A stretch of 64,000 nucleotides of DNA from Cryobacterium arcticum (GTDB lineage: Bacteria > Actinomycetota > Actinomycetes > Actinomycetales > Microbacteriaceae). Below are positions 34,701 to 42,671 of the stretch, one piece after another. Each line of letters starts with the position of its first letter. Within the stretch, counting starts at the first letter, position 1. The position numbers were made by a program, and so were the translations under genes. The notes under the pieces were generated by a model. That model was not told where the DNA came from. It did no database searches and saw only the letters and a list, made by a program, of their open reading frames with translations. The DNA lies in contig NZ_QHLY01000012.1 in the NCBI RefSeq assembly GCF_003185895.1, forward strand, positions 124,001 through 188,000, in the 5' to 3' direction.

Positions 34701-34840
34701 ACCGGACTAGAGGGGTTGACGACGCGCACGGTGACATCAACACGATCCGCGGGCATCGACGCGAGACCGGCTCGAACACCGGCTTCCTCAGCGGACTGCA
34801 CCAGGAGCAGCGAGCCGGTCAGGACGGTTCCCGCGATCAC
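31763..34840 (-). CDS. FtsX-like ABC permease, cluster 1, larger
   Basis: The second permease of the operon, at least 1025 residues, with the same two-unit plan. The first extracytoplasmic domain (about 20-260) is followed by helices near 275-480, a second large extracytoplasmic domain (about 500-850) and C-terminal helices near 880-1010. The annotated start is the in-frame GTG at 34840, which falls inside the first membrane helix. The frame stays open up to 34945 and encodes SLHAWLIALSLRRWRAESKL before it, the expected N-terminus of an FtsX protein. No ATG, GTG or TTG lies there; an ATT at 34939 with GGAGG at nine bases is the best candidate. See findings. It is the first gene of the operon. 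Confidence 0.85.
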   Translation of the reverse strand: MIAGTVLTGSLLLVQSAEEAGVRAGLASMPADRVDVTVRVVNPSSPVTEARTDIDRATEQAFGTGVDWSSSGWVTSGWVTTTDGVYAYLAELDDPAVAATLTDGQWPTSPTSVALPQAAARSLGLGVGDIFAAGNDDSPVALRVDGLYLAHPESGVFWENDPLAASGDDPDFPEPDRQIFNPVHAVGPLLVARGGVDASKISPAQLEATEHPTFTGIDVAGLGPLQNRVDDAETGIAQGISFPNGTLIIDTEIRAALADVSAGLTATREVALIIALILLVVAAAAASAVARLLIVARAGELELLTARGASSLQTAAAVTLDALVVAVIITAVSPWGGVLLHAIVVRVPPLSAVGLEPWVAPTPWTWCVAAVVGVTVAGLLCLPASLPRRLLGSMPAGTVAVAGGSTVVVLSGLLVWRATAADPVPGDILLAVTPAVLLIATALIGSRLAATAAHPIAALAGRSRGAIAPLAGWFASRGPGRSAGITLIALAVGASVVVLGTAATWQQAVRDTSAVAVGVPARIAPDSGAATRDDAAPVLRRDTLLRKVYGDAPADSPALAVQVLGPDARARSLLDRGPVAAAGGSAITTELAGTDPDDTGPSLPTGTAGMRAEVTLSAPDSVEAEIVMVLADRAGGLTVVPLGTVRAGTTAVASADGFPLIGDDDATRLVAVTMQVRDAATFPDPVSIALAVTGLTAVHQDGSLGEPVSVRDAGGWLGSVDDALLEQPIVTVTDSTIRLSTEAQLGTAPITFGAVGWNPRAPVGAVIPDALADDLDVGAGARLTGFFGGATVTFTMLGGAAAVPAAATADDLRALEAGLPSLPRSATTIVVNGRDFAHQLVQGSATGPLVDELWLTDARAGESASGDASVIATADVAQRMLEAPLRAEILAATFVTAAASVLLALTGFGARAAAVSRSRRLEAAQLRAVGLSRRGMVGISAVDNLAIAAAGIVVGIAGGVATLAIVGPRIASGGGATASALVVPWHAVTLLPVGLLVVLAVISLGIAVGQRRLPLSDLLRTGADG

Positions 34841-35044
34841 GGAAACGGCCAGGACAAGGGCGAAGAGTTTGGATTCGGCTCGCCATCGCCGGAGTGAGAG
34901 GGCAATGAGCCACGCGTGCAGCGACCCGGAACGGGAAATTGCCCTTCACCTCCATCAGTGAAACGCAGGCGGCAGCGCTGCAAGATGACTCTATCGGCCG
35001 GACCGGCCAACGCCTCGCCGGGTGCCCGCCCATCCCGAGCTCGC

Positions 35045-36460
35045 TCAGTGCCGCAGCTGCGCCTCTGTGGTCGTGTCCGGGTCGCCCTCGACCGGCACCG
35101 TCTCGGCCTGGTCGAGGTACTGCGCCGAGATGCGGCGGTACGACTTGGTGAAGAACGCGGCCACGGCCGCGAGCACCATCAGGATGCCTGCGACGAGGAA
35201 GACGAGCGCGATGCCCCGCGCCTGGCCGTCGCCCAGCAGCCAGCCGAGGCTCTCGCGGCCGGCATCCGAGTTCATGAACGGGATGATGATGAACTCGGCG
35301 ATCGGTGCGATGAGGAACGCGGTGACGGGGGCCGCGGCGGACTCGAACGCGGCGGCGAACCCGAACACGCGGCCCTGTTCGCGGAATGGCACCACCTTCT
35401 GGATCACCGTCTGCTCCGACGCTTCGACGGCCGGGATGAGGGTCATGTAGAGCCAGATGCCCGCGGCGTAGAGCCACCACCACTCGCGGATCGTGAACAG
35501 CGCCCCGAGCACGCCCATGAGGATGACAAGCACCAGCATGGTGCGGATCGGGTTGTGGCCGAGCCCGAATTTCGCGATCAGCAGGCCACCGATGATGAAC
35601 CCGGTCGACGTGACTCCGAGCACGATTCCCCACACCTCGACCGGGAAGAGCTCCAGGCCGTAGGGGTCCATCAGCGCCATGTAGACGCCGCCGATCAGAT
35701 TGTTGAAGGTGGAGAAGATGATCAGCGCGAAGAGCCCGGTGGCCGCCCGCACCGCCGTGATACTGCCGCGCAGGTCCACGAGCGGGCGCCGCTCACCATC
35801 CTGGTGCGGTTGTTCCTCGGGGATGCGCAGGAACAACAGGTGCAGCAGAGCCGCCGCCGAGAGCGTGATCGCGATCACGAGGGTCCACCCCATGCCCAGC
35901 AACCCGATCGCCAGCCCGCTGAAGACGCTGGTGACCATGAAGGCGAGCCCCTGCACGGTGCCGACGAGCCCGTTGGCGTTCGCGTGCCGGTCGACTGGGA
36001 TCAGCAGCGTCACAACCGTGGACAGGGCGATGTTGCGCATGTTCTCGATCACCGCGCCGAAGAGGATGATGCCGCTGAACAGCCAGAACCACGGCCCACC
36101 CAGGTCGAGCAGCGTGGACTCCGGGAACACCAGGAACAACCCACCGCCGATGCAGAAGGCGACCAGGGTGACCGCGCCCGCGAACACCATCACCAGATGC
36201 TTACGATGCCGGTCCACGATGGTGCCGAACGCCATCGAGAACACCGCGACGAGCAGCATATATGCGCCGCCGATGATGCCGGTGGCGAGCACGGAGCGTG
36301 TCTCCAGGTAGACCCAGAATGTGAGCGCGAACCAGAGAAAACTCGTCGTGACGTTGGCGACAGCCGTGTTCACCAGCACCTGCGCGAAGGTGCGTGCGCC
36401 ACCGGGCGGTGGTGCGGTGGGAGGCGCGGATGCGTCGGGCGCCTCGTCTGCTCTGCTCAT
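35045..36460 (-). CDS. Major facilitator superfamily transporter
   Basis: A 471-residue MFS protein with twelve helices. After a Pro/Ala-rich cytoplasmic N-terminus (APPTAPPPGG) the first helices include LVNTAVANVTTSFLWFALTF, and the loop VDRHRKHLVMV matches the MFS loop 2-3 pattern. It fits the MFS_3/multidrug-efflux subgroup. The ATG at 36460 follows GAGGGGA; an upstream in-frame ATG would add 30 residues of low-complexity sequence. It is divergent from an LtrA-type gene. Drug efflux is a guess from subgroup. Confidence 0.87.
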   Translation of the reverse strand: MSRADEAPDASAPPTAPPPGGARTFAQVLVNTAVANVTTSFLWFALTFWVYLETRSVLATGIIGGAYMLLVAVFSMAFGTIVDRHRKHLVMVFAGAVTLVAFCIGGGLFLVFPESTLLDLGGPWFWLFSGIILFGAVIENMRNIALSTVVTLLIPVDRHANANGLVGTVQGLAFMVTSVFSGLAIGLLGMGWTLVIAITLSAAALLHLLFLRIPEEQPHQDGERRPLVDLRGSITAVRAATGLFALIIFSTFNNLIGGVYMALMDPYGLELFPVEVWGIVLGVTSTGFIIGGLLIAKFGLGHNPIRTMLVLVILMGVLGALFTIREWWWLYAAGIWLYMTLIPAVEASEQTVIQKVVPFREQGRVFGFAAAFESAAAPVTAFLIAPIAEFIIIPFMNSDAGRESLGWLLGDGQARGIALVFLVAGILMVLAAVAAFFTKSYRRISAQYLDQAETVPVEGDPDTTTEAQLRH

Positions 36461-36613
36461 GTGTGATCGTCCCCTCGTGGTGCCAGAGTCGCCGTCGAGC
36501 TCTCGAACCGCTCGGAGCGACAGCCTGAGCCAAGCGGAGACCACTGACATTTATTGTATTGAGACAACGTCAACATGTCGCCCTATGCTCGTCGCAACGA
36601 GAGGATGGACTCG

Positions 36614-37876
36614 ATGACTGGCACCAATCGGCCCCGTCTTTCCCCTCCGCTTCCACGGATGACGGGACGGGACCCCCAACAGTCGCATCGCGCGGCGACG
36701 CCACTCGAACTGCTTTTCGACCTCACCTTCGTCGTCGCTTTCGGCCAGGCCGGCGACCAGCTCGCCCATGCCCTCGCCGAAGCCCATACCGCGTCGGGAA
36801 TCCTCGCTTTCGTCTTCGCGGTGGCGGCGACGTGTTGGGCCTGGATCAACTTCTCCTGGTTCGCATCGGCGTATGACACCGACGACTGGTTCTACCGGCT
36901 CTCGACCATGGTGCAGATGATCGGCGTCGTCGTGTTCGCCCTCGGAATCCCGGTGTTCTTTACGTCACTCGAACACGGCGGCCACGTCGACAACGGCGTG
37001 CTCGTCAGTGGCTACGTCGTCATGCGCGTCGCGCTGATCGGCCAATGGTTGCGCGCCGCGGCCCAGGACCCGGAACATCGCGGGACCGCGCTGAGGTATG
37101 CGCTGTTTGTGGGCGTCGCTCAGGCGGGGTGGGTCGCTGTGGCGATGCTCAGCCTCGATGTCGTACCGTTCTTCCTCTGCGCTGTTGTGTTGTTCGCTGT
37201 CGAGCTCTTGGGCCCAATTCTGGCTGAGCGCCACTCGTCCGGGAGCCCCTGGCATCCCCACCATCTCGCAGAGCGGTACGGGCTGCTGGCCATCATCACC
37301 CTCGGTGAGGGCATCTTCGGTACCGTCGCGGCGGTGTCGGTTCTGGTGCAGGAGCAGGGTTGGAGCGGTGAGGCTGTCATCGTGGTCATTGCCGGCGTCG
37401 GCCTGACATTCGGGCTGTGGTGGACCTACTTCACCATGCCCTCGGGCCGAATCCTCGCCCGGTTCCGGTCGCGGTTGTTCGCCTGGGGCTACGGCCACAT
37501 TGCGATCTATGGTTCGATCGTCGCCGTCGGTGCCGGTCTGCACGTCTCTGCTTACGTCATCGAGGGCAACTCCAGTATCGGAGTCGTCGGGGCGATCCTG
37601 GCTGTCGCGGTCCCCGCACTACTGTTCTCCTTCACCATGTTCACCCTCTACACACTTCTGCTGCGCACCTTCGACCCCTTCCATATCGCGCTGTTTGCCG
37701 GCACCGCCCTGCTTCTCATCGCGGCGATCCTGTTGGCGCTGGCGGGTGTTTCACTAGGCGTCTGCCTCCTCGTCGTCACCTTCTCACCCGCCGTTGTGGT
37801 GGTGGGATACGAGATCCTCGGGCGTCGCCACCAAGCCGACGCTATGGGCCGCATCCTGAATGACGGCGCCTCCTGA
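36614..37876 (+). CDS. LtrA-family (low-temperature requirement A) membrane protein
   Basis: A 420-residue integral membrane protein with the LtrA signature near the N-terminus, TPLELLFDLTFVVAFGQAGD, and a repeated 12-helix layout. Further supporting segments are FVFAVAATCWAWINFSWFAS and ERYGLLAIITLGEGIFG. LtrA was named after a low-temperature growth defect in Listeria; its molecular role is still unsettled. ATG 36614 was chosen because GAGG (36601-36604) lies nine bases upstream; ATG 36575 and 36605 are in the same frame. Confidence 0.88.
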   Translation: MTGTNRPRLSPPLPRMTGRDPQQSHRAATPLELLFDLTFVVAFGQAGDQLAHALAEAHTASGILAFVFAVAATCWAWINFSWFASAYDTDDWFYRLSTMVQMIGVVVFALGIPVFFTSLEHGGHVDNGVLVSGYVVMRVALIGQWLRAAAQDPEHRGTALRYALFVGVAQAGWVAVAMLSLDVVPFFLCAVVLFAVELLGPILAERHSSGSPWHPHHLAERYGLLAIITLGEGIFGTVAAVSVLVQEQGWSGEAVIVVIAGVGLTFGLWWTYFTMPSGRILARFRSRLFAWGYGHIAIYGSIVAVGAGLHVSAYVIEGNSSIGVVGAILAVAVPALLFSFTMFTLYTLLLRTFDPFHIALFAGTALLLIAAILLALAGVSLGVCLLVVTFSPAVVVVGYEILGRRHQADAMGRILNDGAS

Positions 37877-37947
37877 ACTCGCCGCCCCCACCATCCGGTA
37901 GTACCGTCTCGACATGTACTTACGAGCCCACGAACGAAAGGACTTCC

Positions 37948-38772
37948 ATGCTGAGGCAAGTCGCAGAGGGCGTGCTGGTGCACGAGAGCGAGTTCATCCA
38001 GAGCAATTCCGTGGTGGTGCAGGGCCGGCACGGGGTGCTGCTGATCGACCCCGGCATCACTGTGGCCGAGATGGTGCACCTCGCGAATGACCTGCGCGAG
38101 CTGGGCCAGCCCGTCGTGGCCGGATTTTCCACCCATCCCGATTGGGACCACCTGCTCTGGCACCCCGACTTCGGTGACGCGCCCCGGTACGGTACCGCCC
38201 GCTGCGCGGCCTCCATCCAGCAAGTGCTCGCCCAGCCGGACTGGAAGGAGCAGGTCGCCGAGGGGCTGCCGCCGGAGCACGCCGATGACATCCCGATGGA
38301 GTTGCTCGGCTTGATCACCGCGCTGCCCGACGGCGCGGCGCGGCTCCCGTGGGACGGGCCCGAGGTTCGACTCATCGAGCACCAGGCGCATGCGCAGGGC
38401 CATGCGGCGCTGCTGATCGAGGAGCGCGGTGTGCTCGTGGCCGGCGACATGCTCTCGGACATCCTGATGCCCTTCCTCGACCTGCAGGCCGCCCACCCGG
38501 TGGACGACTACCTCGAAGCCCTGCGACTCTTCGACGGGGTGGCGGCCAGAGTGGAGGTAGTCATTCCCGGCCACGGCTCCGTCGGCGACGCCGGCCAGCT
38601 GCGAGTCCGGATCGATCAGGATCGCGCGTACGTTCAGGTCCTGCGTGACGGTCGCGAGCCCGACGACCCCCGGGTCGGCCCCTCGGCGCCGTTGGATTGG
38701 CTGCCCGATGTGCACCAGTGGCAAGTGCAGCGGCTCGCCGGCACCCGCGGGCACGACGAGGCATCCGGCTAG
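37948..38772 (+). CDS. Metallo-beta-lactamase-fold hydrolase
   Basis: A 274-residue metallo-hydrolase. After an N-terminal strand region (NSVVVQGRHGVLLIDPGIT) comes the metal motif STHPDWDHLLW, where the usual HxHxDH has Asp in place of the second His. Later metal ligands are in AHAQGHAALLIEE, LVAGDMLSDI and VIPGHGSVGD. The changed first motif may alter metal affinity but is seen in some family members. The ATG follows CGAAAGGA. It lies between LtrA and a VOC gene with no clear operon partners, so the substrate is unknown. Confidence 0.87.
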   Translation: MLRQVAEGVLVHESEFIQSNSVVVQGRHGVLLIDPGITVAEMVHLANDLRELGQPVVAGFSTHPDWDHLLWHPDFGDAPRYGTARCAASIQQVLAQPDWKEQVAEGLPPEHADDIPMELLGLITALPDGAARLPWDGPEVRLIEHQAHAQGHAALLIEERGVLVAGDMLSDILMPFLDLQAAHPVDDYLEALRLFDGVAARVEVVIPGHGSVGDAGQLRVRIDQDRAYVQVLRDGREPDDPRVGPSAPLDWLPDVHQWQVQRLAGTRGHDEASG

Positions 38773-38860
38773 CCCGGAGAAGCGCACCCAGGCAGGCAAA
38801 CGACCCGGGCGTTCGGCGCCACGTGTCAGCACAGGATGCAAGCTGCGCTGGTCAGGACCT

Positions 38861-38935
38861 CTACGGGGTGAGGCGCGGCCACCAGCCCGCCACGTTGCGC
38901 CGGTAGTCGAGGTACTGCTCGCGGTGCCGATCCAC
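38861..38935 (-). pseudogene. Possible remnant of an isoprenylcysteine-methyltransferase-like C-terminus
   Basis: In the 261-base gap 38773-39033 a minus-strand frame reads VDRHREQYLDYRRNVAGWWP and ends RLTP before a TAG. The E.Y..YR..V..W.PRL pattern resembles the end of isoprenylcysteine-methyltransferase-type proteins. The open frame is at most about 37 codons, with a stop just upstream and no ribosome site. It could be a decayed gene end or a chance match. Confidence 0.25.
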
Positions 38936-39033
38936 GCGCGCACCGACGACGTTGGCTGCGTCATGCGGGTCAGGCTAGTCCGATCGGTCGCGGGGAGCGC
39001 GCGGGAAGGCTTGCCGTCTGCGATTATGGGGCC

Positions 39034-39414
39034 ATGGTCTCCACCCCGGGAAACGATCGCGCCGTACCGAACCTGCCCTCCCGAGACTTCGACGCGACGG
39101 AAGCTTTCTACACCGCCGTTGGATTCGAGCGAGTGTTCCGCGATGCGGGCTGGATGATTCTCACCCGGGGCGGCCTTCAGCTGGAGTTCTTTCCCGCGCC
39201 CGACCTCGACCCGTATTCGAGCAGTTTCATGTGTTCGCTGCGCGTCGCCGACGTCGATGCGCTCTACGCCGCGATCCGCCGGGCCGGGGTGACCGAAGGC
39301 ACCGTCGGGATGCCGCGCCTGCACCCGGTGCGAATGCAGGAGTGGGGCCTGAGGGCCGGGTACCTGGTCGACCTGGACGGGACGCAAATCGCGCTCATCG
39401 AACAGCGGTTCTGA
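39034..39414 (+). CDS. VOC-superfamily protein (bleomycin-resistance-like)
   Basis: A 126-residue protein of the glyoxalase/bleomycin-resistance fold. Its order of segments is typical of the Ble subgroup: AVPNLPSRDFDATEAFYTAV at the start, GWMILTRGGLQLEFFPAPDL in the middle, and AGYLVDLDGTQIALIEQ at the end. A single domain is present, so it should act as a dimer with a ligand pocket at the interface. It may bind a drug or be a small lyase; no evidence here separates these. Its 3' end lies four bases from a convergent DUF2945 gene. Confidence 0.85.
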   Translation: MVSTPGNDRAVPNLPSRDFDATEAFYTAVGFERVFRDAGWMILTRGGLQLEFFPAPDLDPYSSSFMCSLRVADVDALYAAIRRAGVTEGTVGMPRLHPVRMQEWGLRAGYLVDLDGTQIALIEQRF

Positions 39415-39418
39415 GCGC

Positions 39419-39643
39419 TCAGCCGGACGCGCGCGGTGTGAGTTTGCGAAGTGCGCTGGCCTTGTGCGCGGCCTCGGCGCCCGTCTTCTCGCTTCTCACG
39501 ATGAACGCCGGCTCGGCCGTCGAGGCCCGAAACCGCTGGCCGGCGAACTCGAAGTCGCTGGTCTTCTTCTCGATCACGACACCCTGCGTTCGTCCCTGAG
39601 AAGTGGCCCAGCTCACCCGGTCGCCCACACTGAGGTTTGTCAT
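39419..39643 (-). CDS. DUF2945 (HVA1-type, Tudor-like) small protein
   Basis: A 74-residue protein with the DUF2945/HVA1 pattern: LSVGDRVSWATSQGRTQGVV, then FEFAGQRFRASTAEPAFIV, and a C-terminal KASALRKLTP. These are small beta-barrel, Tudor-like domains. The biochemical role is unknown; the fungal name 'hypervirulence' is not a function here. The ATG has no strong ribosome site. It precedes a DUF808 gene by 22 bases in opposite order of transcription, as both are on the minus strand with DUF808 upstream. Confidence 0.88.
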   Translation of the reverse strand: MTNLSVGDRVSWATSQGRTQGVVIEKKTSDFEFAGQRFRASTAEPAFIVRSEKTGAEAAHKASALRKLTPRASG

Positions 39644-39665
39644 GCCTGCAGGATACGCACGATTG

Positions 39666-40559
39666 TCAGTGCGCGACGGACTCTGCCCGGCCGCGCGTAC
39701 GAAGGCGCGAGATCCCCGTGACGATGAGCACGACGATCAGGCCGAGAACGAGGCCGAACACGGCCGACATCGCGGTGTCGGCGATCCAGACGACGACGGG
39801 ACCGGCCGCTTCAATGGCGTGCGTCACCACGTGCAGCAGGTCGTACGGGCCGTGCCAGAACGTTTCGGCGAGGTTCGCGATCACCAGGTGACCGCCGACC
39901 CACAGCATCGCGACCGTACCGATGATGCCGATCAGCCGGAAGACGGCGGGCATCGCACGCACAATCCGCGCGCCGGTGCGGCGCACCCGGCGCACCGGGT
40001 TCTTCATCAGCGCCAGCCCCATGTCGTCGATCTTGACCAGCAGGGCGACGGCGCCATAGACGAGCGCCGTCATGCCGAGGCCGATCACGACCAGCGCACC
40101 GAGCGTCATCCAGATGCCGAAGTCGGGATCGAGGCTCGCCAGGGCGATGAGCATGATTTCCGTGCTCAGGATGAGGTCGGTACGGATGGCGCCGAAGATC
40201 AGCTTGCCCTCGTCGCGGGCCTCGGTCTCCTCGGCGGCGTGATGCAGACCGAACCATTCGGTCACCTTTTCCGCGCCCTCGAAGCAGAGGTAGGTGCCAC
40301 CGAGGATCAGCAGGAACGGCAGCACCCAGGGCGCGAATGCGGAGAGCAGCAGGGCGAGCGGGATGATGATGATGAACTTGTTGAACAGGCTGCCCAGGGC
40401 GATCCGCCAGACGACGTAGAGCTCGCGCGCCGGCGAGAGCCCCTGCACGTACTGCGGGGTGACGGCCGCGTCGTCGATGACAACGCCGGCGGTTTTCGCG
40501 CTCGCCTTGAGGGCCGCGGTCAGAATGTCATCGACAACGGCGAGCAAGCCGACCGACAT
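39666..40559 (-). CDS. DUF808 (YedI-type) membrane protein
   Basis: A 297-residue membrane protein of the DUF808/YedI family. Its N-terminus, SVGLLAVVDDILTAALKASA, and the following VVIDDAAVTPQYVQGLSPAR and YVVWRIALGSLFNKFII are strongly family-like. Membrane helices include LPFLLILGGTYLCFEGAEKV, and a polar loop with GLHHAAEETEAR precedes further helices. Function in the cell is not known. The upstream 40600-40640 region has TATACA-type promoter sequence on the minus strand. It is probably co-transcribed with the DUF2945 gene 22 bases downstream. Confidence 0.93.
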   Translation of the reverse strand: MSVGLLAVVDDILTAALKASAKTAGVVIDDAAVTPQYVQGLSPARELYVVWRIALGSLFNKFIIIIPLALLLSAFAPWVLPFLLILGGTYLCFEGAEKVTEWFGLHHAAEETEARDEGKLIFGAIRTDLILSTEIMLIALASLDPDFGIWMTLGALVVIGLGMTALVYGAVALLVKIDDMGLALMKNPVRRVRRTGARIVRAMPAVFRLIGIIGTVAMLWVGGHLVIANLAETFWHGPYDLLHVVTHAIEAAGPVVVWIADTAMSAVFGLVLGLIVVLIVTGISRLRTRGRAESVAH

Positions 40560-40711
40560 GTGTACTCCTCGGGTGATGCGTCGTCCTCGGGCTCGGCGAC
40601 GGCAGTGTTGTATACAGTACAGCGCGGCCCCGGCGGGAAATCGCTGTGACCTGCCGGCGACCAGGCACCGGAATAATACTCGGGGAGTGCGGACTTTCCC
40701 GGGTGCCGGAC

Positions 40712-42025
40712 CTAGCCGGTGAAGGCGGCGTAGTACTTCTCGGCCTGTCGCGCGGCCGTGATATGCGCCTTGTCGGGAGTGGTCGCGAAGGCGATCCGCT
40801 CTGAGGCTGTGACGTCAAGTCCGAGCTCGGTCACCAGCCGGAGCAGCTCGGAGACGAACTGCTCTGACTCGAAGCTCTGCAGCACGTCGATGGAGATGAC
40901 CTCTGCCGCCGAGATCATGTTGAGGATGAGCCCCGTGCTGCCGCTGCTATAGAGGTGCACAGAGTCGACGTGCTCGCCGCACTCGCCGAACTGGAGCTGG
41001 CCGAGGTAGCTGATGACGAAGGTGTCAATGCGGAGATCGTCGAAGAACGACAGCATCTGCTTCTTGGCGGCGAGCGTCGGCAGCTCGTCGAGTTTGTCAC
41101 TCAGGCCGATCTGACTGTTCGCGGCACGTCGAACCGCATCCGGCTGCCGCTGTGTGGCAATGTCCTCGCGGTACCTGGTCGCCTGCTCGGTGAGCGGCAA
41201 CCCGGCAAGCTCCTCGGTGTACGGCAGGTACAGGCTGCTGACGCAGTTCTTGTGCGTGTTGGTCAACCCCAGTTCCGCGCGCATGTCGCTGGCGAGGCTG
41301 CAGACGATGGGCTTGTCGGCGTCGGGATGCAGGTTCTTGATCGCCGTCGAGGCCAGCAGCGCCACCAGGATCGCCGGGGTCGCGTTGTTCTGCTTCGCCA
41401 CCGCCAAGAACCGGGCACGGTCGATGCTGATCTCGTGCCGGTAGTAGGCGCTGACCTCGTCGGCATGCTCCGGCAGCACGAAGCCGTCCTTGATCACCTG
41501 CGCGGCGGGCGTGTCGCCGACGTCGTACCGGGAGGCTCCGAAGGGCTCTTCGGTCTCACCGGGGAGGAGCGGTTCGCCAGCGAGCCGGATTCCGGTGGAG
41601 TCGAAGACCCGGTGGTATCGCAGCGAGCAGTAGTAATGGATCAGGGTCTCCAGGAACGGGGTGATTCCGCGACCGTCGCAGAGCGCGTGGTGAAACGCCA
41701 CCCGGATGCTCGAACCCGTGTAGGTCACATCGATGAGGTGATAGTTCACACTCATGCTGCCCAGTGCGCGGAGCTTCGTGGTCTTGGCGAACGCCACCGA
41801 CAACGGATTGTCGGCGAGATAGAAGTCCCCGTTCTTCTCCACGAGCTTGCTCCGCAGGTAGGGGTACCGCTCCAGGGCCGTCTCCAGCGCTCGCCGCAGC
41901 AGATCGCCGCGCACCGTGTCTTTCATGCGCACGTCCAGCACGGTGCTGCGCAGGCCACCGTCCCGGTAGAGATAGGCCTGACCCGAACGGATCTTTCTCA
42001 TGGTGTTGTCTTTCTGCAGGTTCAT
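40712..42025 (-). CDS. Condensation-fold acyltransferase (PapA/alcohol acetyltransferase-like)
   Basis: A 437-residue member of the CoA-dependent acyltransferase/condensation superfamily. The catalytic motif HHxxxDG is present in IRVAFHHALCDGRGITPFLE (about 145). The N-terminal part, LRRALETALERYPYLRSKL, is the usual first domain, and the C-terminal half carries DTFVISYLGQLQFGECGEHV. It should transfer an acyl group from a CoA or carrier thioester to an alcohol or amine. The ATG follows GGAGGATGGAG. There is no polyketide or peptide synthase nearby, so the acceptor is unknown; it could make an ester lipid or acetylate a small molecule. Confidence 0.8.
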   Translation of the reverse strand: MNLQKDNTMRKIRSGQAYLYRDGGLRSTVLDVRMKDTVRGDLLRRALETALERYPYLRSKLVEKNGDFYLADNPLSVAFAKTTKLRALGSMSVNYHLIDVTYTGSSIRVAFHHALCDGRGITPFLETLIHYYCSLRYHRVFDSTGIRLAGEPLLPGETEEPFGASRYDVGDTPAAQVIKDGFVLPEHADEVSAYYRHEISIDRARFLAVAKQNNATPAILVALLASTAIKNLHPDADKPIVCSLASDMRAELGLTNTHKNCVSSLYLPYTEELAGLPLTEQATRYREDIATQRQPDAVRRAANSQIGLSDKLDELPTLAAKKQMLSFFDDLRIDTFVISYLGQLQFGECGEHVDSVHLYSSGSTGLILNMISAAEVISIDVLQSFESEQFVSELLRLVTELGLDVTASERIAFATTPDKAHITAARQAEKYYAAFTG

Positions 42026-42133
42026 AGCTCCATCCTCCACAGCGGCGGCAACCGGCGAATCGTCTCGCCGCACCGCCTTCGGCTACTGCGGTTGGACTAC
42101 CCGGCGTACGACCTCACCGCGAATCGGCATTTG

Positions 42134-42139
42134 TATACT
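42134..42139 (+). promoter_or_regulatory. -10 box for a leaderless VOC gene
   Basis: TATACT lies six bases before the ATG at 42146, so transcription would begin at about the A of the start codon. No ribosome site is visible, in keeping with a leaderless mRNA. No good -35 was found. Confidence 0.5.
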
Positions 42140-42145
42140 GTGCGC

Positions 42146-42547
42146 ATGGCAGCGCCGCAGATCTATCTGACCTTTCCGGGAACGGCGCGGGAAGCGCTCG
42201 GCTTCTACGCGGATGTTTTCGGTGGAGAACTCTCCCTGCACACCTTCGAGGACTTCTCCCGAACCGACGGGCCGCCGGGTTCCATCGCCCACGGAGTGCT
42301 CACCGGAATTATCGACCTGTCGGGCTCGGACGCGGCGGACGGTGAGAGAGGTTTTCGGCTCGAGGGCATGCGGCTGTCGCTGTTGGGCGCAGCCGAGCCC
42401 GCGATTCTTCACGGGTGGTTCGACAAGCTCGCCGACGGCGGCACAGTTGTGGATCCCCTCGGGCCGAAGCCGTGGGGTGCCTCCGATGGCCAGGTGATCG
42501 ACCGGCACGGGCTCCTCTGGCTGATCGGTTACGAACCCGGAGCCTGA
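42146..42547 (+). CDS. PhnB-like VOC-superfamily protein
   Basis: A 133-residue PhnB-type protein: PQIYLTFPGTAREALGFYAD, then FGGELSLHTFEDFSRTDG, GMRLSLLGAAEPAILHGWFD, and the C-terminal GQVIDRHGLLWLIGYE. The fold binds a metal or small ligand; no function is proven for the PhnB group. The start is set by the ATG just after a TATACT box, implying a leaderless transcript. It is divergent from the acyltransferase gene and could share control with it. Confidence 0.88.
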   Translation: MAAPQIYLTFPGTAREALGFYADVFGGELSLHTFEDFSRTDGPPGSIAHGVLTGIIDLSGSDAADGERGFRLEGMRLSLLGAAEPAILHGWFDKLADGGTVVDPLGPKPWGASDGQVIDRHGLLWLIGYEPGA

Positions 42548-42671
42548 AGAACACCCGCCCGCGGCGGCGCCACAGACCTGCGGCTAGGGCCTGTTCCTCC
42601 GGGGTGCTTCGGCTTACTGTGTGCGGTGCCGCCCCGGCAGCATCCGTCTCGGTCGAAGGGAACTACCGAAC

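Noticed and set aside
36554..36567. TTGT-N6-ACAA inverted repeat between the MFS and LtrA genes
   Set aside because: Only four-base arms in an AT-rich promoter region; not enough to call an operator.
40567..40577. Half-site TCGGGTGATG just upstream of the DUF808 gene
   Set aside because: Only one arm is present and it overlaps the ribosome-site region; probably chance.
40955..42145. Plus-strand extension upstream of the VOC gene at 42146
   Set aside because: Antisense to the acyltransferase gene; the real gene starts at 42146 behind a -10 box.
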